Origin: Lacrimispora amygdalina
Lineage (GTDB): Bacteria; Bacillota; Clostridia; Lachnospirales; Lachnospiraceae
DNA length: 64,000 bases
Direction: 5' to 3'
Assembly (NCBI RefSeq): GCF_900205965.1
Contig: NZ_OAOF01000005.1
Location: 1 to 64,000, forward strand
The notes below the pieces were generated by a model. That model ran no database searches. It was not told the origin of the DNA and saw only the letters and a program-made list of their open reading frames with translations. The position numbers were made by a program, and so were the translations under genes. Position 1 is the first letter of the stretch. Each line of letters opens with the position of its first letter. Below are positions 16,348 to 24,998 of the stretch, piece after piece.

Positions 16348-17310
16348 ATGGAACCAATGGAATCAGCAAGAAGATCAAAATATAAAGAACCAATCCAGCA
16401 CGGAAACGCATTTTTCCCTCTCAGCATCCATGAAACAGACATCAGACTGAGAGAAGGAAAGACCTTTCACACCTTTTTTATGAATGGAGAAAAAATAGGA
16501 GGTCTTAAGGGGCCGGGACAGGAACCGCCTCTGTACTTTCACTGTCACAGGGAACTGGAACTATTCTGGGTATGCAAAGGAACGGTCAAAATCGGCATAG
16601 AAAATGAAGTGATTCAGTTAAATGAGGGAGATGTTTTGTTAATCCGGCCAGATAGAATTCACGGCTCCAATGACTGCTTAAAAGGAGATCTTATTTACCG
16701 TACCATATTATTTAGCTATGACTTTGTGGGAAGTATGGAGAATGATGTCATCAGGCAGAACTACATTGATCCCATGTTCTCCGTAGCTACTGGACCTTAT
16801 ATCTTTCTTTCATCGAAGCAGCAGGGGTGTGAACGTTTATTTCACCTTTTAAATGATGCATACTGCGTTTATGAAGATAGCGGAAGGGGATTTGAGCTGC
16901 TTTTAAAAGCCAGAATACTGGAGTTCTTCTATGAAGTGGTAAAAAGCGGGAAGATATTACAAAAACCGGAACAGACCAATGCGAGAATGGGTCTGTTTAT
17001 GAAAAAAATGAATCATTACATCTCAGAAAATTATTCCGACAGAATCGAACTAAATGATGCAGCAAGGCACGTTTCCATGAGTAAGGGATATTTCTGCCGT
17101 TATTTTAAGCATGCATTTCACATGACGTTTCATGAGTATCTGACCAACATAAGGCTTCGGGAGGCTGAAAATCTGGTGCGTACTACTCACCTTGGTATGG
17201 AAGAGATTGCAATACGCACCGGTTTTTCTAACTCAAATTACTTTACAGTCAGTTTTAAAAAGCATTATCATATGATTCCTACAAAATACCGGAACATATC
17301 CCGCTTATAA
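16348..17310 (+). CDS. AraC-family transcriptional regulator with a cupin sensor
   Basis: The 320-residue regulator has an N-terminal cupin-like ligand domain (about 60-120, with LFWVCKGTVKIGIENEVIQL and EGDVLLIRPDRIHGS). A C-terminal double helix-turn-helix follows: DAARHVSMSKGYFCRYFKHA, then EEIAIRTGFSNSNYFTVSFK. It probably controls the following GH31 gene in response to a sugar. The exact start is uncertain: ATG 16348 is taken, while GTG 16336 sits too close to AGGAAAGGG. Confidence 0.9.
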   Translation: MEPMESARRSKYKEPIQHGNAFFPLSIHETDIRLREGKTFHTFFMNGEKIGGLKGPGQEPPLYFHCHRELELFWVCKGTVKIGIENEVIQLNEGDVLLIRPDRIHGSNDCLKGDLIYRTILFSYDFVGSMENDVIRQNYIDPMFSVATGPYIFLSSKQQGCERLFHLLNDAYCVYEDSGRGFELLLKARILEFFYEVVKSGKILQKPEQTNARMGLFMKKMNHYISENYSDRIELNDAARHVSMSKGYFCRYFKHAFHMTFHEYLTNIRLREAENLVRTTHLGMEEIAIRTGFSNSNYFTVSFKKHYHMIPTKYRNISRL

Positions 17311-17410
17311 AGTTATTTTTTTAATAAAAGTGGTCAAGAAAAACAGGGTAACTTTATATTCATACATCTAAAATAATAGCAAGAGTTCAAAAGAAAGGGG
17401 TATACAAAGT

Positions 17411-19411
17411 ATGAACTATATCAGAGAGGACCAGGAAGCTATTATTTTCGAGAATGATGGAGAAACCCTCCGGATTGAACCTTGGGGCGAAAATTCCCTG
17501 CGGGTGAGAGCCGTGATGATGGGGGACATCAAAGATACGGATTACGCACTTCTTCCCCCGCCGTATAAGCCAGCTAAAATCATAATAAAAGATGAGTTTA
17601 ACGGAGAGATCACCAACGGATCAATTACTGCAGTTTTATCTGTGGATGACTGGCACAAACGATGCCGGGTAAGCTTTTTTAATCAGAAAGGGGAACTCCT
17701 GCTGGAGGAAGAAAGAGCGGGGGGAGCCCTTAATAAAAAAACAAGAGATTTTAAACCCAGGCTGGGAGGAAACTATGAGCTGTTGGTATCCTTTGCCTCA
17801 GACCAGTCAGAACGGCTGTATGGAATGGGACAGTATCAGCAGGAAGTTTTAAATGTGAAAAACTGTATTTTAGAGCTGGCCCACAGAAACTCCCAGGCCT
17901 CTGTTCCGTTTGTACTGTCGGATAAAGGGTATGGTTTTTTCTGGCACAATCCTGCAATCGGAACGGCTTCCTTTGGGAAAAATGTTACCCAGTGGTATGC
18001 ACAGAACACGAAGCAGATGGATTACTGGATCACTGCAGGAGATACTCCGAAAGAAATCCTGAAAGCTTATACAAAAGCTACCGGAACACCGCCTCCGATG
18101 CCGGAGTATGGTCTGGGATTCTGGCAGTGCAAGCTGCGATACTGGAATCAGGAAGAGCTTTTAAACGTTGCCAGAGAATATCATAAAAGAGGAATTCCGG
18201 TAGACGTGATCGTGATTGATTTTTACCACTGGCCTAAATGCGGTGATTACCGTTTTGATGAAAATGATTTTCCGGATCCGAAAGCCATGGTTGAGGAGCT
18301 GAATGGATATGGAATGGAGCTGATGGTTTCCGTCTGGCCCCAGGTGAATTTAACCAGTGAAAATTATGAGGAAATGAAGCAGAAGGGCCTGCTGGTAAAA
18401 TCTGAGCGGGGAGTTCCCATAGCTATGCGGTTCCAGGGAGAGAATGCGTTCTTTGATGCGACCAATCCAAAAGCAAGAGAGTATGTCTGGAATTTATGCA
18501 GGAAAAATTATTATGACTATGGAATTAAAACCTTCTGGCTTGACGAGGCGGAACCGGAATTTTCTACCTATGAGTATGATAATTACCGTTACTATTTGGG
18601 ACCGGTTAACCAGATCGGAAACATCTATCCACAGCTTTATGCCAAAACCTTTTATGACGGTCAGATCGCTACCGGTATGGATACAGCGGTTAACCTGCTG
18701 CGCTGCGCATGGGCAGGCAGTCAGCGCTACGGTGCACTGGTCTGGTCCGGTGATATTCACAGTGATTGGAAAACGTTAAGAGAGCAGGTCTGCGCAGGGC
18801 TGAATATGGGAATCGCAGGGATTTTCTGGTGGACAACTGACATCGGGGGATTCATGGGAGGAGATCCTACAGATCCTTCCTTCAGGCAGCTGTTTATCCG
18901 TTGGTTCCAGTGGGGGACGTTCTGTCCGGTTATGCGGCTTCATGGGGACCGGACACCGTCAAAGCCAGTGAATCATGCAGATGGCACACCGTCAATGCCA
19001 ACCGGGGCGGACAATGAAATATGGAGCTTTGGTGATGAAAATATACCCATTTTAGAAAAATTCATTCATTTCAGAGAGGCGATGCGGCCCTATTTACGTA
19101 CATTAATGAACGAAGCACATGAGTCCGGCAAGCCAGTCATGCGCACAATGTTCTATGAATTCCCTGATGATGAAAGATGCTGGGATCTGACCAGTCAGTA
19201 TATGCTTGGTTCCGATATTCTTGTTGCTCCCATCTTATATGAGGATACATATCAAAGAGAGGTTTATCTGCCGCAGGGAGCAAACTGGACCCTGATCTAT
19301 GATGGAACGGTATATGAAGGAGGACAAATCATTTATCAGACAGCCAATATCAGTCAGATCCCTGTTTTTCTTCGTGACGGCAGGCAGAAAGAGTTGATTG
19401 GAAAAATATAA
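17411..19411 (+). CDS. GH31 family glycosidase (alpha-xylosidase-like)
   Basis: The 666-residue enzyme is a retaining GH31 hydrolase. An N-terminal beta-sandwich (about 1-230) precedes the barrel. The nucleophile Asp is in KTFWLDEAEPEF, and the acid/base Asp is probably in WWTTDIGGFMGG, followed by the conserved RWFQWGTFCPVMRLHGDR. The WLDEAEPE form of the nucleophile motif resembles bacterial alpha-xylosidases more than maltases, so alpha-xyloside or related substrates are favoured. It has no signal peptide and is cytoplasmic. It is paired with the upstream AraC regulator and ends in a strong terminator. Confidence 0.88.
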   Translation: MNYIREDQEAIIFENDGETLRIEPWGENSLRVRAVMMGDIKDTDYALLPPPYKPAKIIIKDEFNGEITNGSITAVLSVDDWHKRCRVSFFNQKGELLLEEERAGGALNKKTRDFKPRLGGNYELLVSFASDQSERLYGMGQYQQEVLNVKNCILELAHRNSQASVPFVLSDKGYGFFWHNPAIGTASFGKNVTQWYAQNTKQMDYWITAGDTPKEILKAYTKATGTPPPMPEYGLGFWQCKLRYWNQEELLNVAREYHKRGIPVDVIVIDFYHWPKCGDYRFDENDFPDPKAMVEELNGYGMELMVSVWPQVNLTSENYEEMKQKGLLVKSERGVPIAMRFQGENAFFDATNPKAREYVWNLCRKNYYDYGIKTFWLDEAEPEFSTYEYDNYRYYLGPVNQIGNIYPQLYAKTFYDGQIATGMDTAVNLLRCAWAGSQRYGALVWSGDIHSDWKTLREQVCAGLNMGIAGIFWWTTDIGGFMGGDPTDPSFRQLFIRWFQWGTFCPVMRLHGDRTPSKPVNHADGTPSMPTGADNEIWSFGDENIPILEKFIHFREAMRPYLRTLMNEAHESGKPVMRTMFYEFPDDERCWDLTSQYMLGSDILVAPILYEDTYQREVYLPQGANWTLIYDGTVYEGGQIIYQTANISQIPVFLRDGRQKELIGKI

Positions 19412-19448
19412 TGGTAAAAGGCAGGGCGAAGTCCCTGCCTTTTACCAT
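19411..19448. terminator. Strong terminator after the GH31 gene
   Basis: A perfect 16-bp stem (19411-19426 with 19433-19448) has a 6-nt loop (CGAAGT). The stem begins at the stop codon. The T-run lies inside the right arm, and the A-run inside the left arm. It marks the boundary between the GH31 unit and the AT-rich RiPP locus. Confidence 0.85.
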
Positions 19449-19601
19449 TAAGAATTCGCAGTCACACTCTAAATATGACGAATAAAATCGGAATTTCTAC
19501 ATGTTCCGTAATTTCTTTAGTTTTTATGTTATCTTATTTGAATGTAATAAACTTTTTCATTACCTGAGGTGAGCAAGGAATGGGGTGAGTGGTTAAACGG
19601 T

Positions 19602-21770
19602 ATGAAGATAGATTTAATAATGCAGACCAAACAAAATGAATGCGGGCTATGTGCTACAGCTATGCTTGCATCTTATTACGGCTACAGAAAGGATATCAAT
19701 TTTTATCGGTCTTTGTTTCATGTAGGAAGAGATGGAATGTCTGTAAAGAACATTTGTAATATCTTCCGAATGATTAAATTTGAACCACTATTAAGCCCTT
19801 GCAGTAATATTAAAAAAAGTGAAATGAGAGGGAAAATTCCTTGTATTCTCTATTGGAATCATCATTTTGTTGTAATTGAAAAAATAAAGAGCAACTATTG
19901 CTGCATCTGTGACCCGGCAGCCGGACGTATAAAAATAAGCCTGAGTGAGTTAAACAGTTCTGATGATAAGTATTTGATAAGTATTAAAAAGACAGACGGG
20001 TTTACAAAAGTAAAAGATAAAGCCTATATTTATCATTACATTATCCGTATGTTGAAAGGTATTGAAGTCATTTTCCTGATCGCAGTAATTGCTTCTATTT
20101 TAGTTAATGTTATGAATATAATCATACCACAGATATTACAAAGAATGATTGACTTTCTAATCAATGGGACAATCAATGAACAAAAAAGGTCAATTATAAT
20201 TAATATATTTGTAGTATCTATTTTTTATATGATATTTACTAAATTGCGAAATGATAAATTAGTAGAATTGCAGGGTGTAATTATTGAAAAGTTTTCCTTG
20301 CATACCATGAAGCATTTATTTCGAGTAAGCTATGAATTTTTTGATAGCAGAAGCACAGGGGATATTCTTTATCGTTTAAATACTTTATTTGAGGTACAAA
20401 AGCAAGTTTCAGGAATCTTAATATCATTAATTATTTCAATAACTTCCATTGGTGCTATATATGTTTACATATGTATCATAAAAAACGTTTTTTTGTTCGT
20501 TATGATGACGTTAATTTTTATCACATTATATATTTTTGTTTTTATACAAAATACTTCTTTACTGGAGCGTAACCGGAGATTAGTCAGTAATAATCAAAGT
20601 TTAAATATGGTTCAGACAGAAATTATTGGTCAAATGTATCAGATAAAATGTATGAATCTTGAGGATCACTTTTTTCGTATTTATAGGCAGGTCAATGAAA
20701 AATTTAAAAAGGGTTATATACATAATCAAAAAGGATTGTCAGATTTTTCTATGATAATAGGATTATTTGAGCTGTTTATCCCTCTAATGGTAATCTTTAT
20801 CATGATATTTGGTAAGTTTCAAAAGAATATTTCGGTCGGAAGTCTTTTTACCTTCTATATTATAATGGAATTATATGTAAAGTATGTAATGAGCCTTGCT
20901 AATACGTGTGTGCAAATACATACATTAAGGGGTCAGCTTTATTATATTAATGATTTACTTAATGAAAAAGAAATAAAAAAAGGAATGTTTCAGATAGACA
21001 ATTTCAAACAGCTAGCTTTTGATAATGTTAGCTTTCAATATAATTCCAATCAAAAAGATGTATTAAGTAACATAAATCTAATTGTAAAACGTGGCGAAAA
21101 AATAGCAGTTGTTGGTATGTCCGGCTCAGGAAAATCAACTATTGTTAAATTAATAGCTAAGTTATATCCCTGCTCCTCAGGGAAAATAATTATTAATGAA
21201 GAATACAAAATTGAGGATATAATGGAGGATAATTACGCGAATATATTTGGAATTGTTCCACAACAGTCCGTTGTTTTTAATAAAACCATCAGAGAGAATC
21301 TGACACTATGTAATGATGATATAAGAGACGATAAATTAATTGAGGCATTAAAGATGGTTAATTTATGGGATGAAATTGAACGCATGCCCATGAAACTGGA
21401 TACTATGATTTCAAATGAAAATAAAAATTTATCTGGCGGGCAAATCCAAAAGTTAAGCATTGCACGATCAGTTCTTAGAAAACCACAGATTTTAATTCTT
21501 GATGAATCAACAAGTTCATTAGATAGTACCAATGAACTAAATATACATAATAACCTCAAAAAAATGGGAATAACACTTATTGTTATATCTCATAGACTGT
21601 CCACCATACAGGATGCCAATTGTATCTATGTACTGAATCAGGGAGGGCTTGAGGAGATTGGTACACATGAAGAACTGCTTTCCAGTAACAAATTGTATCG
21701 CCAGCTATATGAAAAACAGTTTCTTCAGTCAAATGGAATTGTTGAAAAAGAAATGCAAATGGCAACTTAA
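19602..21770 (+). CDS. Peptidase-containing ABC exporter (C39 domain), RiPP/bacteriocin type
   Basis: The 722-residue protein joins three parts. The N-terminal C39 cysteine peptidase removes double-glycine leaders: catalytic Cys14 in NECGLCATAM, His in LYWNHHFVVIEK, Asp in CDPAAG. A six-helix ABC membrane domain follows (about 150-430). The ATPase domain has Walker A (VGMSGSGKSTIVK), signature (NLSGGQIQKLS) and Walker B (ILILDESTSSLD). It should cleave and export the adjacent 61-residue precursor in one step. ATG 19602 is preferred after GGGGTGAG. It opens an AT-rich cluster unlike the flanking genes. Confidence 0.93.
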   Translation: MKIDLIMQTKQNECGLCATAMLASYYGYRKDINFYRSLFHVGRDGMSVKNICNIFRMIKFEPLLSPCSNIKKSEMRGKIPCILYWNHHFVVIEKIKSNYCCICDPAAGRIKISLSELNSSDDKYLISIKKTDGFTKVKDKAYIYHYIIRMLKGIEVIFLIAVIASILVNVMNIIIPQILQRMIDFLINGTINEQKRSIIINIFVVSIFYMIFTKLRNDKLVELQGVIIEKFSLHTMKHLFRVSYEFFDSRSTGDILYRLNTLFEVQKQVSGILISLIISITSIGAIYVYICIIKNVFLFVMMTLIFITLYIFVFIQNTSLLERNRRLVSNNQSLNMVQTEIIGQMYQIKCMNLEDHFFRIYRQVNEKFKKGYIHNQKGLSDFSMIIGLFELFIPLMVIFIMIFGKFQKNISVGSLFTFYIIMELYVKYVMSLANTCVQIHTLRGQLYYINDLLNEKEIKKGMFQIDNFKQLAFDNVSFQYNSNQKDVLSNINLIVKRGEKIAVVGMSGSGKSTIVKLIAKLYPCSSGKIIINEEYKIEDIMEDNYANIFGIVPQQSVVFNKTIRENLTLCNDDIRDDKLIEALKMVNLWDEIERMPMKLDTMISNENKNLSGGQIQKLSIARSVLRKPQILILDESTSSLDSTNELNIHNNLKKMGITLIVISHRLSTIQDANCIYVLNQGGLEEIGTHEELLSSNKLYRQLYEKQFLQSNGIVEKEMQMAT

Positions 21771-21793
21771 TAATGTAAGAAAGGAGAGATCAT

Positions 21794-21979
21794 ATGGAGA
21801 AGAATGGAATTTATGAAGTCCCAGAGTGCAACATGATTGGGTATGGAGAAATGAAAGAAGACACTATTGTAGGTGGTAAAATGTCTGAGGTAATCGTCGG
21901 CTCTGTTGCTAGTGGTGTATCTAGCGCAGTAGCAGGAGTGATAATTGATTCAATTCCTGGACCAGCAATTCCTGGCTGA
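21794..21979 (+). CDS. RiPP/bacteriocin precursor peptide, 61 aa
   Basis: The peptide has an acidic leader of 28 residues ending EDTIVGG, a double-glycine site suited to the C39 exporter next door. The predicted core has 33 residues (29-61). It is rich in Gly, Ala, Ser, Val and Ile (EVIVGSVASGVSSAVAG) and ends IDSIPGPAIPG. The only Cys is in the leader, so the core cannot form thioether or disulfide links. It has an AAGGAGAGA ribosome site 5 bp before the ATG. Position between exporter and maturation enzymes supports its role. The modification is unknown; aliphatic C-methylation or epimerisation fits the neighbouring enzymes (inference). Confidence 0.82.
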   Translation: MEKNGIYEVPECNMIGYGEMKEDTIVGGKMSEVIVGSVASGVSSAVAGVIIDSIPGPAIPG

Positions 21980-22026
21980 TCTGAAAGAGTAGCTTAAACT
22001 TATATTTGTGCCATTTTTGCATTTGG

Positions 22027-22077
22027 TTGCTCAAGCAGTCAGTTACGGTTTGATTTTTGTATTGCCTGCTTGAGCAA
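22027..22077 (+). terminator. Stem-loop after the precursor gene
   Basis: A perfect 12-bp stem (TTGCTCAAGCAG at 22027-22038 with 22066-22077) and a 27-nt loop follow the precursor by about 48 bp. There is no U-run. It is likely a partial terminator or processing site giving more precursor than enzyme message, a frequent arrangement in RiPP operons. Confidence 0.6.
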
Positions 22078-22150
22078 TAAACTATATCTAATTGTAAATT
22101 TGAAGTAATATAAAACGGATAGAAGCGTGTATGAGGGGCAGGGTGAGGAT

Positions 22151-22426
22151 ATGAACGGATTTGTAATTTTAGAGTGCGCCAGTTGGTTCGAAGAGGATAA
22201 CGGCTGCATTCAAATAACGAATAAGTATGGAAATACGGTCATTTTAAATAAGTTATTTTCACTGGTTTGGAAAACTATTGATAGTGAAAAAGAGATTTGT
22301 GAACTGAAAGAAGAATTGCATGCTGTCTTAACAGACATGCAGATTGAAGAGATTATAAATAAATTATCAGATTTTGATCTGGCTTCTGTCCGAGATGAGA
22401 TTGACAGCTTTGATATCATGTTTTAA
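22151..22426 (+). CDS. PqqD-like peptide-binding (RRE) protein, 91 aa
   Basis: This small protein of PqqD type has ITNKYGNTVILNKLFSLVWK, then ICELKEELHAVLTDMQIEEI, with the usual strand-strand-three-helix layout. Such RiPP recognition elements bind leader peptides and deliver them to radical SAM enzymes. ATG 22151 is chosen after GGGTGAGGAT. A second PqqD-like domain is fused to the protein at 23754, so the pathway appears to have two leader-binding modules. Confidence 0.72.
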   Translation: MNGFVILECASWFEEDNGCIQITNKYGNTVILNKLFSLVWKTIDSEKEICELKEELHAVLTDMQIEEIINKLSDFDLASVRDEIDSFDIMF

Positions 22427-22440
22427 GGAAGGATAAATGT

Positions 22441-23742
22441 ATGAGTGCAATTGACATCTTATTAATTAATTTACCTACTGGATCCTGGTATAAAGATAAA
22501 ATAAAAGATACTAATTCAATGCCACCCCTGGGCTTACTTTATATAGCATCTTACTTAGAAAAATATAATTACAAAGTAAAAGTACTGGATTTTGCAGTAA
22601 CTCATATATCCAGCTGTGAATTTGAACAGTTATTATTGGAAGGACAGCCAAAGATTGTTGGGTTAAGCACATATAATGAGTCCTGGAGTACGCAAAAGGT
22701 ATTATGTAAGCTTGTAAAAAAGGTATTACCAGATGCAGTAATAAGTGCAGGTGGAGCATTTGCCTCTTTTTGCTATGAAGATATTCTATTGCAATCCCTT
22801 ACAGACGTTGTACAAAGGGGGGAAGGCGAATATATTTTTAAAGCATTGGCTGATTTTGTTATAAGGGATAATAAATGGGGACAAAAAATAGAGATAGACG
22901 GCATTTGTTATAGAGATCCGGACGGAAATATAATTGTTAATAAAGATTCATGCCGGATTCAGGATTTGGACAATATACCATTTCCAAATCGGGATTTATT
23001 GGAACTGGATAAATACATAATGCCCTATACAATATCAACTTCAAGAGGCTGTCCTGGTAATTGTATCTTTTGTTCATCCCGGGCCTTTTGGGGAAAACAG
23101 GTCATTATGAGAAGTGCGAAAAGCGTATTTGATGAGGTAATGGATATTTATCATAAATACGGAGTTACTATATTTTACATTACTGATGATACGTTTACCG
23201 CATCCAAAAAGCGATGCCTGGATTTTTGTAAAATGCTTAAAGAGACAGGTATTAACTTTATTTGGGGGTGTGAGTCCAGGGCAGATGTAATTGATGAATC
23301 ATTTATTGAGATATTATATCAGGCAGGGTGTCATAAGATTCAATTTGGATTTGAGAGTGCAGATAATGAAATTCTTAAAAAATTAAGGAAACACGTTACC
23401 ATTGAACAAATTGAAAATGCTGTAAAATGTGCATGTAAAATCGGAATGCATATACAAACTTCGTATATTATTGGTCATGCATTTGATACCAATGAAACAA
23501 TTGAAAAGACACTCTCTTATGCCAAATATTTTAGTGATAAATATGGAGCCAGAGTGGTTTGCAGTGTAAATACACCTTTTCCAGGAACTGAACAATATGA
23601 AAAGATGAAAGAACTTGGAATCAGTGTAAAAACAAAGGATTGGTCTAAGTATTTGCTAAATAATCCTATTATTTCTACAAAAAATCTTACTACGAATGAA
23701 CTAAGGAATTATCTTGCAAAAGGTCAAAAATTAATAAAATAA
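22441..23742 (+). CDS. B12-binding-type radical SAM enzyme, copy 1
   Basis: The 433-residue protein has an N-terminal cobalamin-binding-like Rossmann domain (about 1-140). Its signature MPPLGLLYIASYLEKYNYKV is typical of the class, but the DxHxxG cobalt-ligand motif is absent (GLSTYNESW stands there). The radical SAM barrel has the cluster motif RGCPGNCIFCSSRAFWG. Then come DDTFTASKKR, WGCESRADVIDE, and QFGFESADNEILKKLRK. Enzymes of this class methylate unactivated carbons or do other radical chemistry on peptides. It is a paralogue of the protein at 24999 and a likely precursor maturase. Confidence 0.88.
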   Translation: MSAIDILLINLPTGSWYKDKIKDTNSMPPLGLLYIASYLEKYNYKVKVLDFAVTHISSCEFEQLLLEGQPKIVGLSTYNESWSTQKVLCKLVKKVLPDAVISAGGAFASFCYEDILLQSLTDVVQRGEGEYIFKALADFVIRDNKWGQKIEIDGICYRDPDGNIIVNKDSCRIQDLDNIPFPNRDLLELDKYIMPYTISTSRGCPGNCIFCSSRAFWGKQVIMRSAKSVFDEVMDIYHKYGVTIFYITDDTFTASKKRCLDFCKMLKETGINFIWGCESRADVIDESFIEILYQAGCHKIQFGFESADNEILKKLRKHVTIEQIENAVKCACKIGMHIQTSYIIGHAFDTNETIEKTLSYAKYFSDKYGARVVCSVNTPFPGTEQYEKMKELGISVKTKDWSKYLLNNPIISTKNLTTNELRNYLAKGQKLIK

Positions 23743-23753
23743 GGTGGTATTAT

Positions 23754-24986
23754 ATGGCAGATGATAATTGTTATCTTTTTAATTTAAAATATTTTATGAT
23801 AAAGAAGTATAAGAATAGATTTGTACTTATATCAAAAGTGGAATTTTCCATCTTATCACTAAATGAGACTGCTTATACAATTCTCTCTTTGATGGATGGG
23901 AAGCACAGTAACAAAGATATTATTCAAATAGTAAAGGAAAAATACGATATACAAGAAAATTTGATTGAGAATTATACCGTTCAATTTATAGAAAACATGA
24001 AACAAAAAGGTGTTATTCAGAAAGTAGGAGAACAAGAAGAGATTGAATATAGGCAGCAAAGTCTGAATAGGGTTTATTTGGATCTGGCAAACCCAGTCCT
24101 TACCTTTAATCAGATCAGATATATGATAGATTTAATCGAAAAGCATGAACATGAAAAATATGTTCGTTTTTTTATAAAGTTAGATGACAGATATCCTGAT
24201 GACGAAGCTCTGAAAATTTTGGAATACATAGGCAATCAGTCATTTGTAAAATTATTTCTCTTTTGCAATGAAAAATGCCTGGTAGAGGATATACTAAATC
24301 AATTAAAAAAATGTGTAGATGGTATAGTACTGCAAATCAGTTCCTACGAAAAAGAAAGAGATCTTAAAAAAATTACTGCAAAATGTAAACTTTGTAACTC
24401 TAAAGATATGTCATTCTTTATTCATTTTACATTACACCCGGATAATTTAGAAGAATGTTCCTTGCTACAGCAGGATATGAGTGAGCATGGTGTAAATGGA
24501 ATTTTCATTGATGATTCAGGCGTTTTTCAGTCCTCCGAGTATGATAAGATGCTTGAAAAATTTTATTTAAAAAACAATTTTATTAATTCATGGAAGAATA
24601 ATAGAATTAAAGCTGAAAACCAGAGATTTTATATACTTACAGAAAATGAGTTGTGTTTAAAATCGGTTTATCCACATAAACATAAAATACACTGCGGAAT
24701 AGGAATTGAGGAAATTAGTATTGATTTTCAAGGACATATATATCCTTGTCATCTTTCCGGTAAACAAGAATTCTATTTTGAGAGTATAGAGGAATATTAT
24801 AATAAGAGAGACGATATGTTTGGCCAGAATCTTAAGGCAAAGTCGTGTGGTTTGTGTGACTCCTGGTATTTATGCCTGGGAGGGTGTAAACTTAAAAACA
24901 GACAATATGGGAATGCATTAAGTGATCCAATACCAGATTGTGAACATATGATTGAAACTGTAGAAAATTATTATGCAAAATTGTAG
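23754..24986 (+). CDS. PqqD-SPASM protein with a degenerate radical SAM core
   Basis: The 410-residue protein starts with a PqqD/RRE-like domain (about 10-85, SILSLNETAYTILSLMDGKH). A region of radical-SAM size follows. Where CxxxCxxC should be, it reads LDLANPVLTFNQIRYMID, with no cysteines. The C-terminal SPASM-type domain is retained: GIEEISIDFQGHIYPCHLSG, then SCGLCDSWYLCLGGCKLKN. The protein therefore has sites for auxiliary iron-sulfur clusters but no visible SAM-cluster site. It may be a scaffold or electron-transfer partner for the two flanking radical SAM enzymes (inference). Confidence 0.78.
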   Translation: MADDNCYLFNLKYFMIKKYKNRFVLISKVEFSILSLNETAYTILSLMDGKHSNKDIIQIVKEKYDIQENLIENYTVQFIENMKQKGVIQKVGEQEEIEYRQQSLNRVYLDLANPVLTFNQIRYMIDLIEKHEHEKYVRFFIKLDDRYPDDEALKILEYIGNQSFVKLFLFCNEKCLVEDILNQLKKCVDGIVLQISSYEKERDLKKITAKCKLCNSKDMSFFIHFTLHPDNLEECSLLQQDMSEHGVNGIFIDDSGVFQSSEYDKMLEKFYLKNNFINSWKNNRIKAENQRFYILTENELCLKSVYPHKHKIHCGIGIEEISIDFQGHIYPCHLSGKQEFYFESIEEYYNKRDDMFGQNLKAKSCGLCDSWYLCLGGCKLKNRQYGNALSDPIPDCEHMIETVENYYAKL

Positions 24987-24998
24987 GTGATCGAGGAA

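Noticed and set aside
21794..21979. Sactipeptide or ranthipeptide precursor
   Set aside because: The predicted core has no cysteine, so thioether chemistry is excluded.
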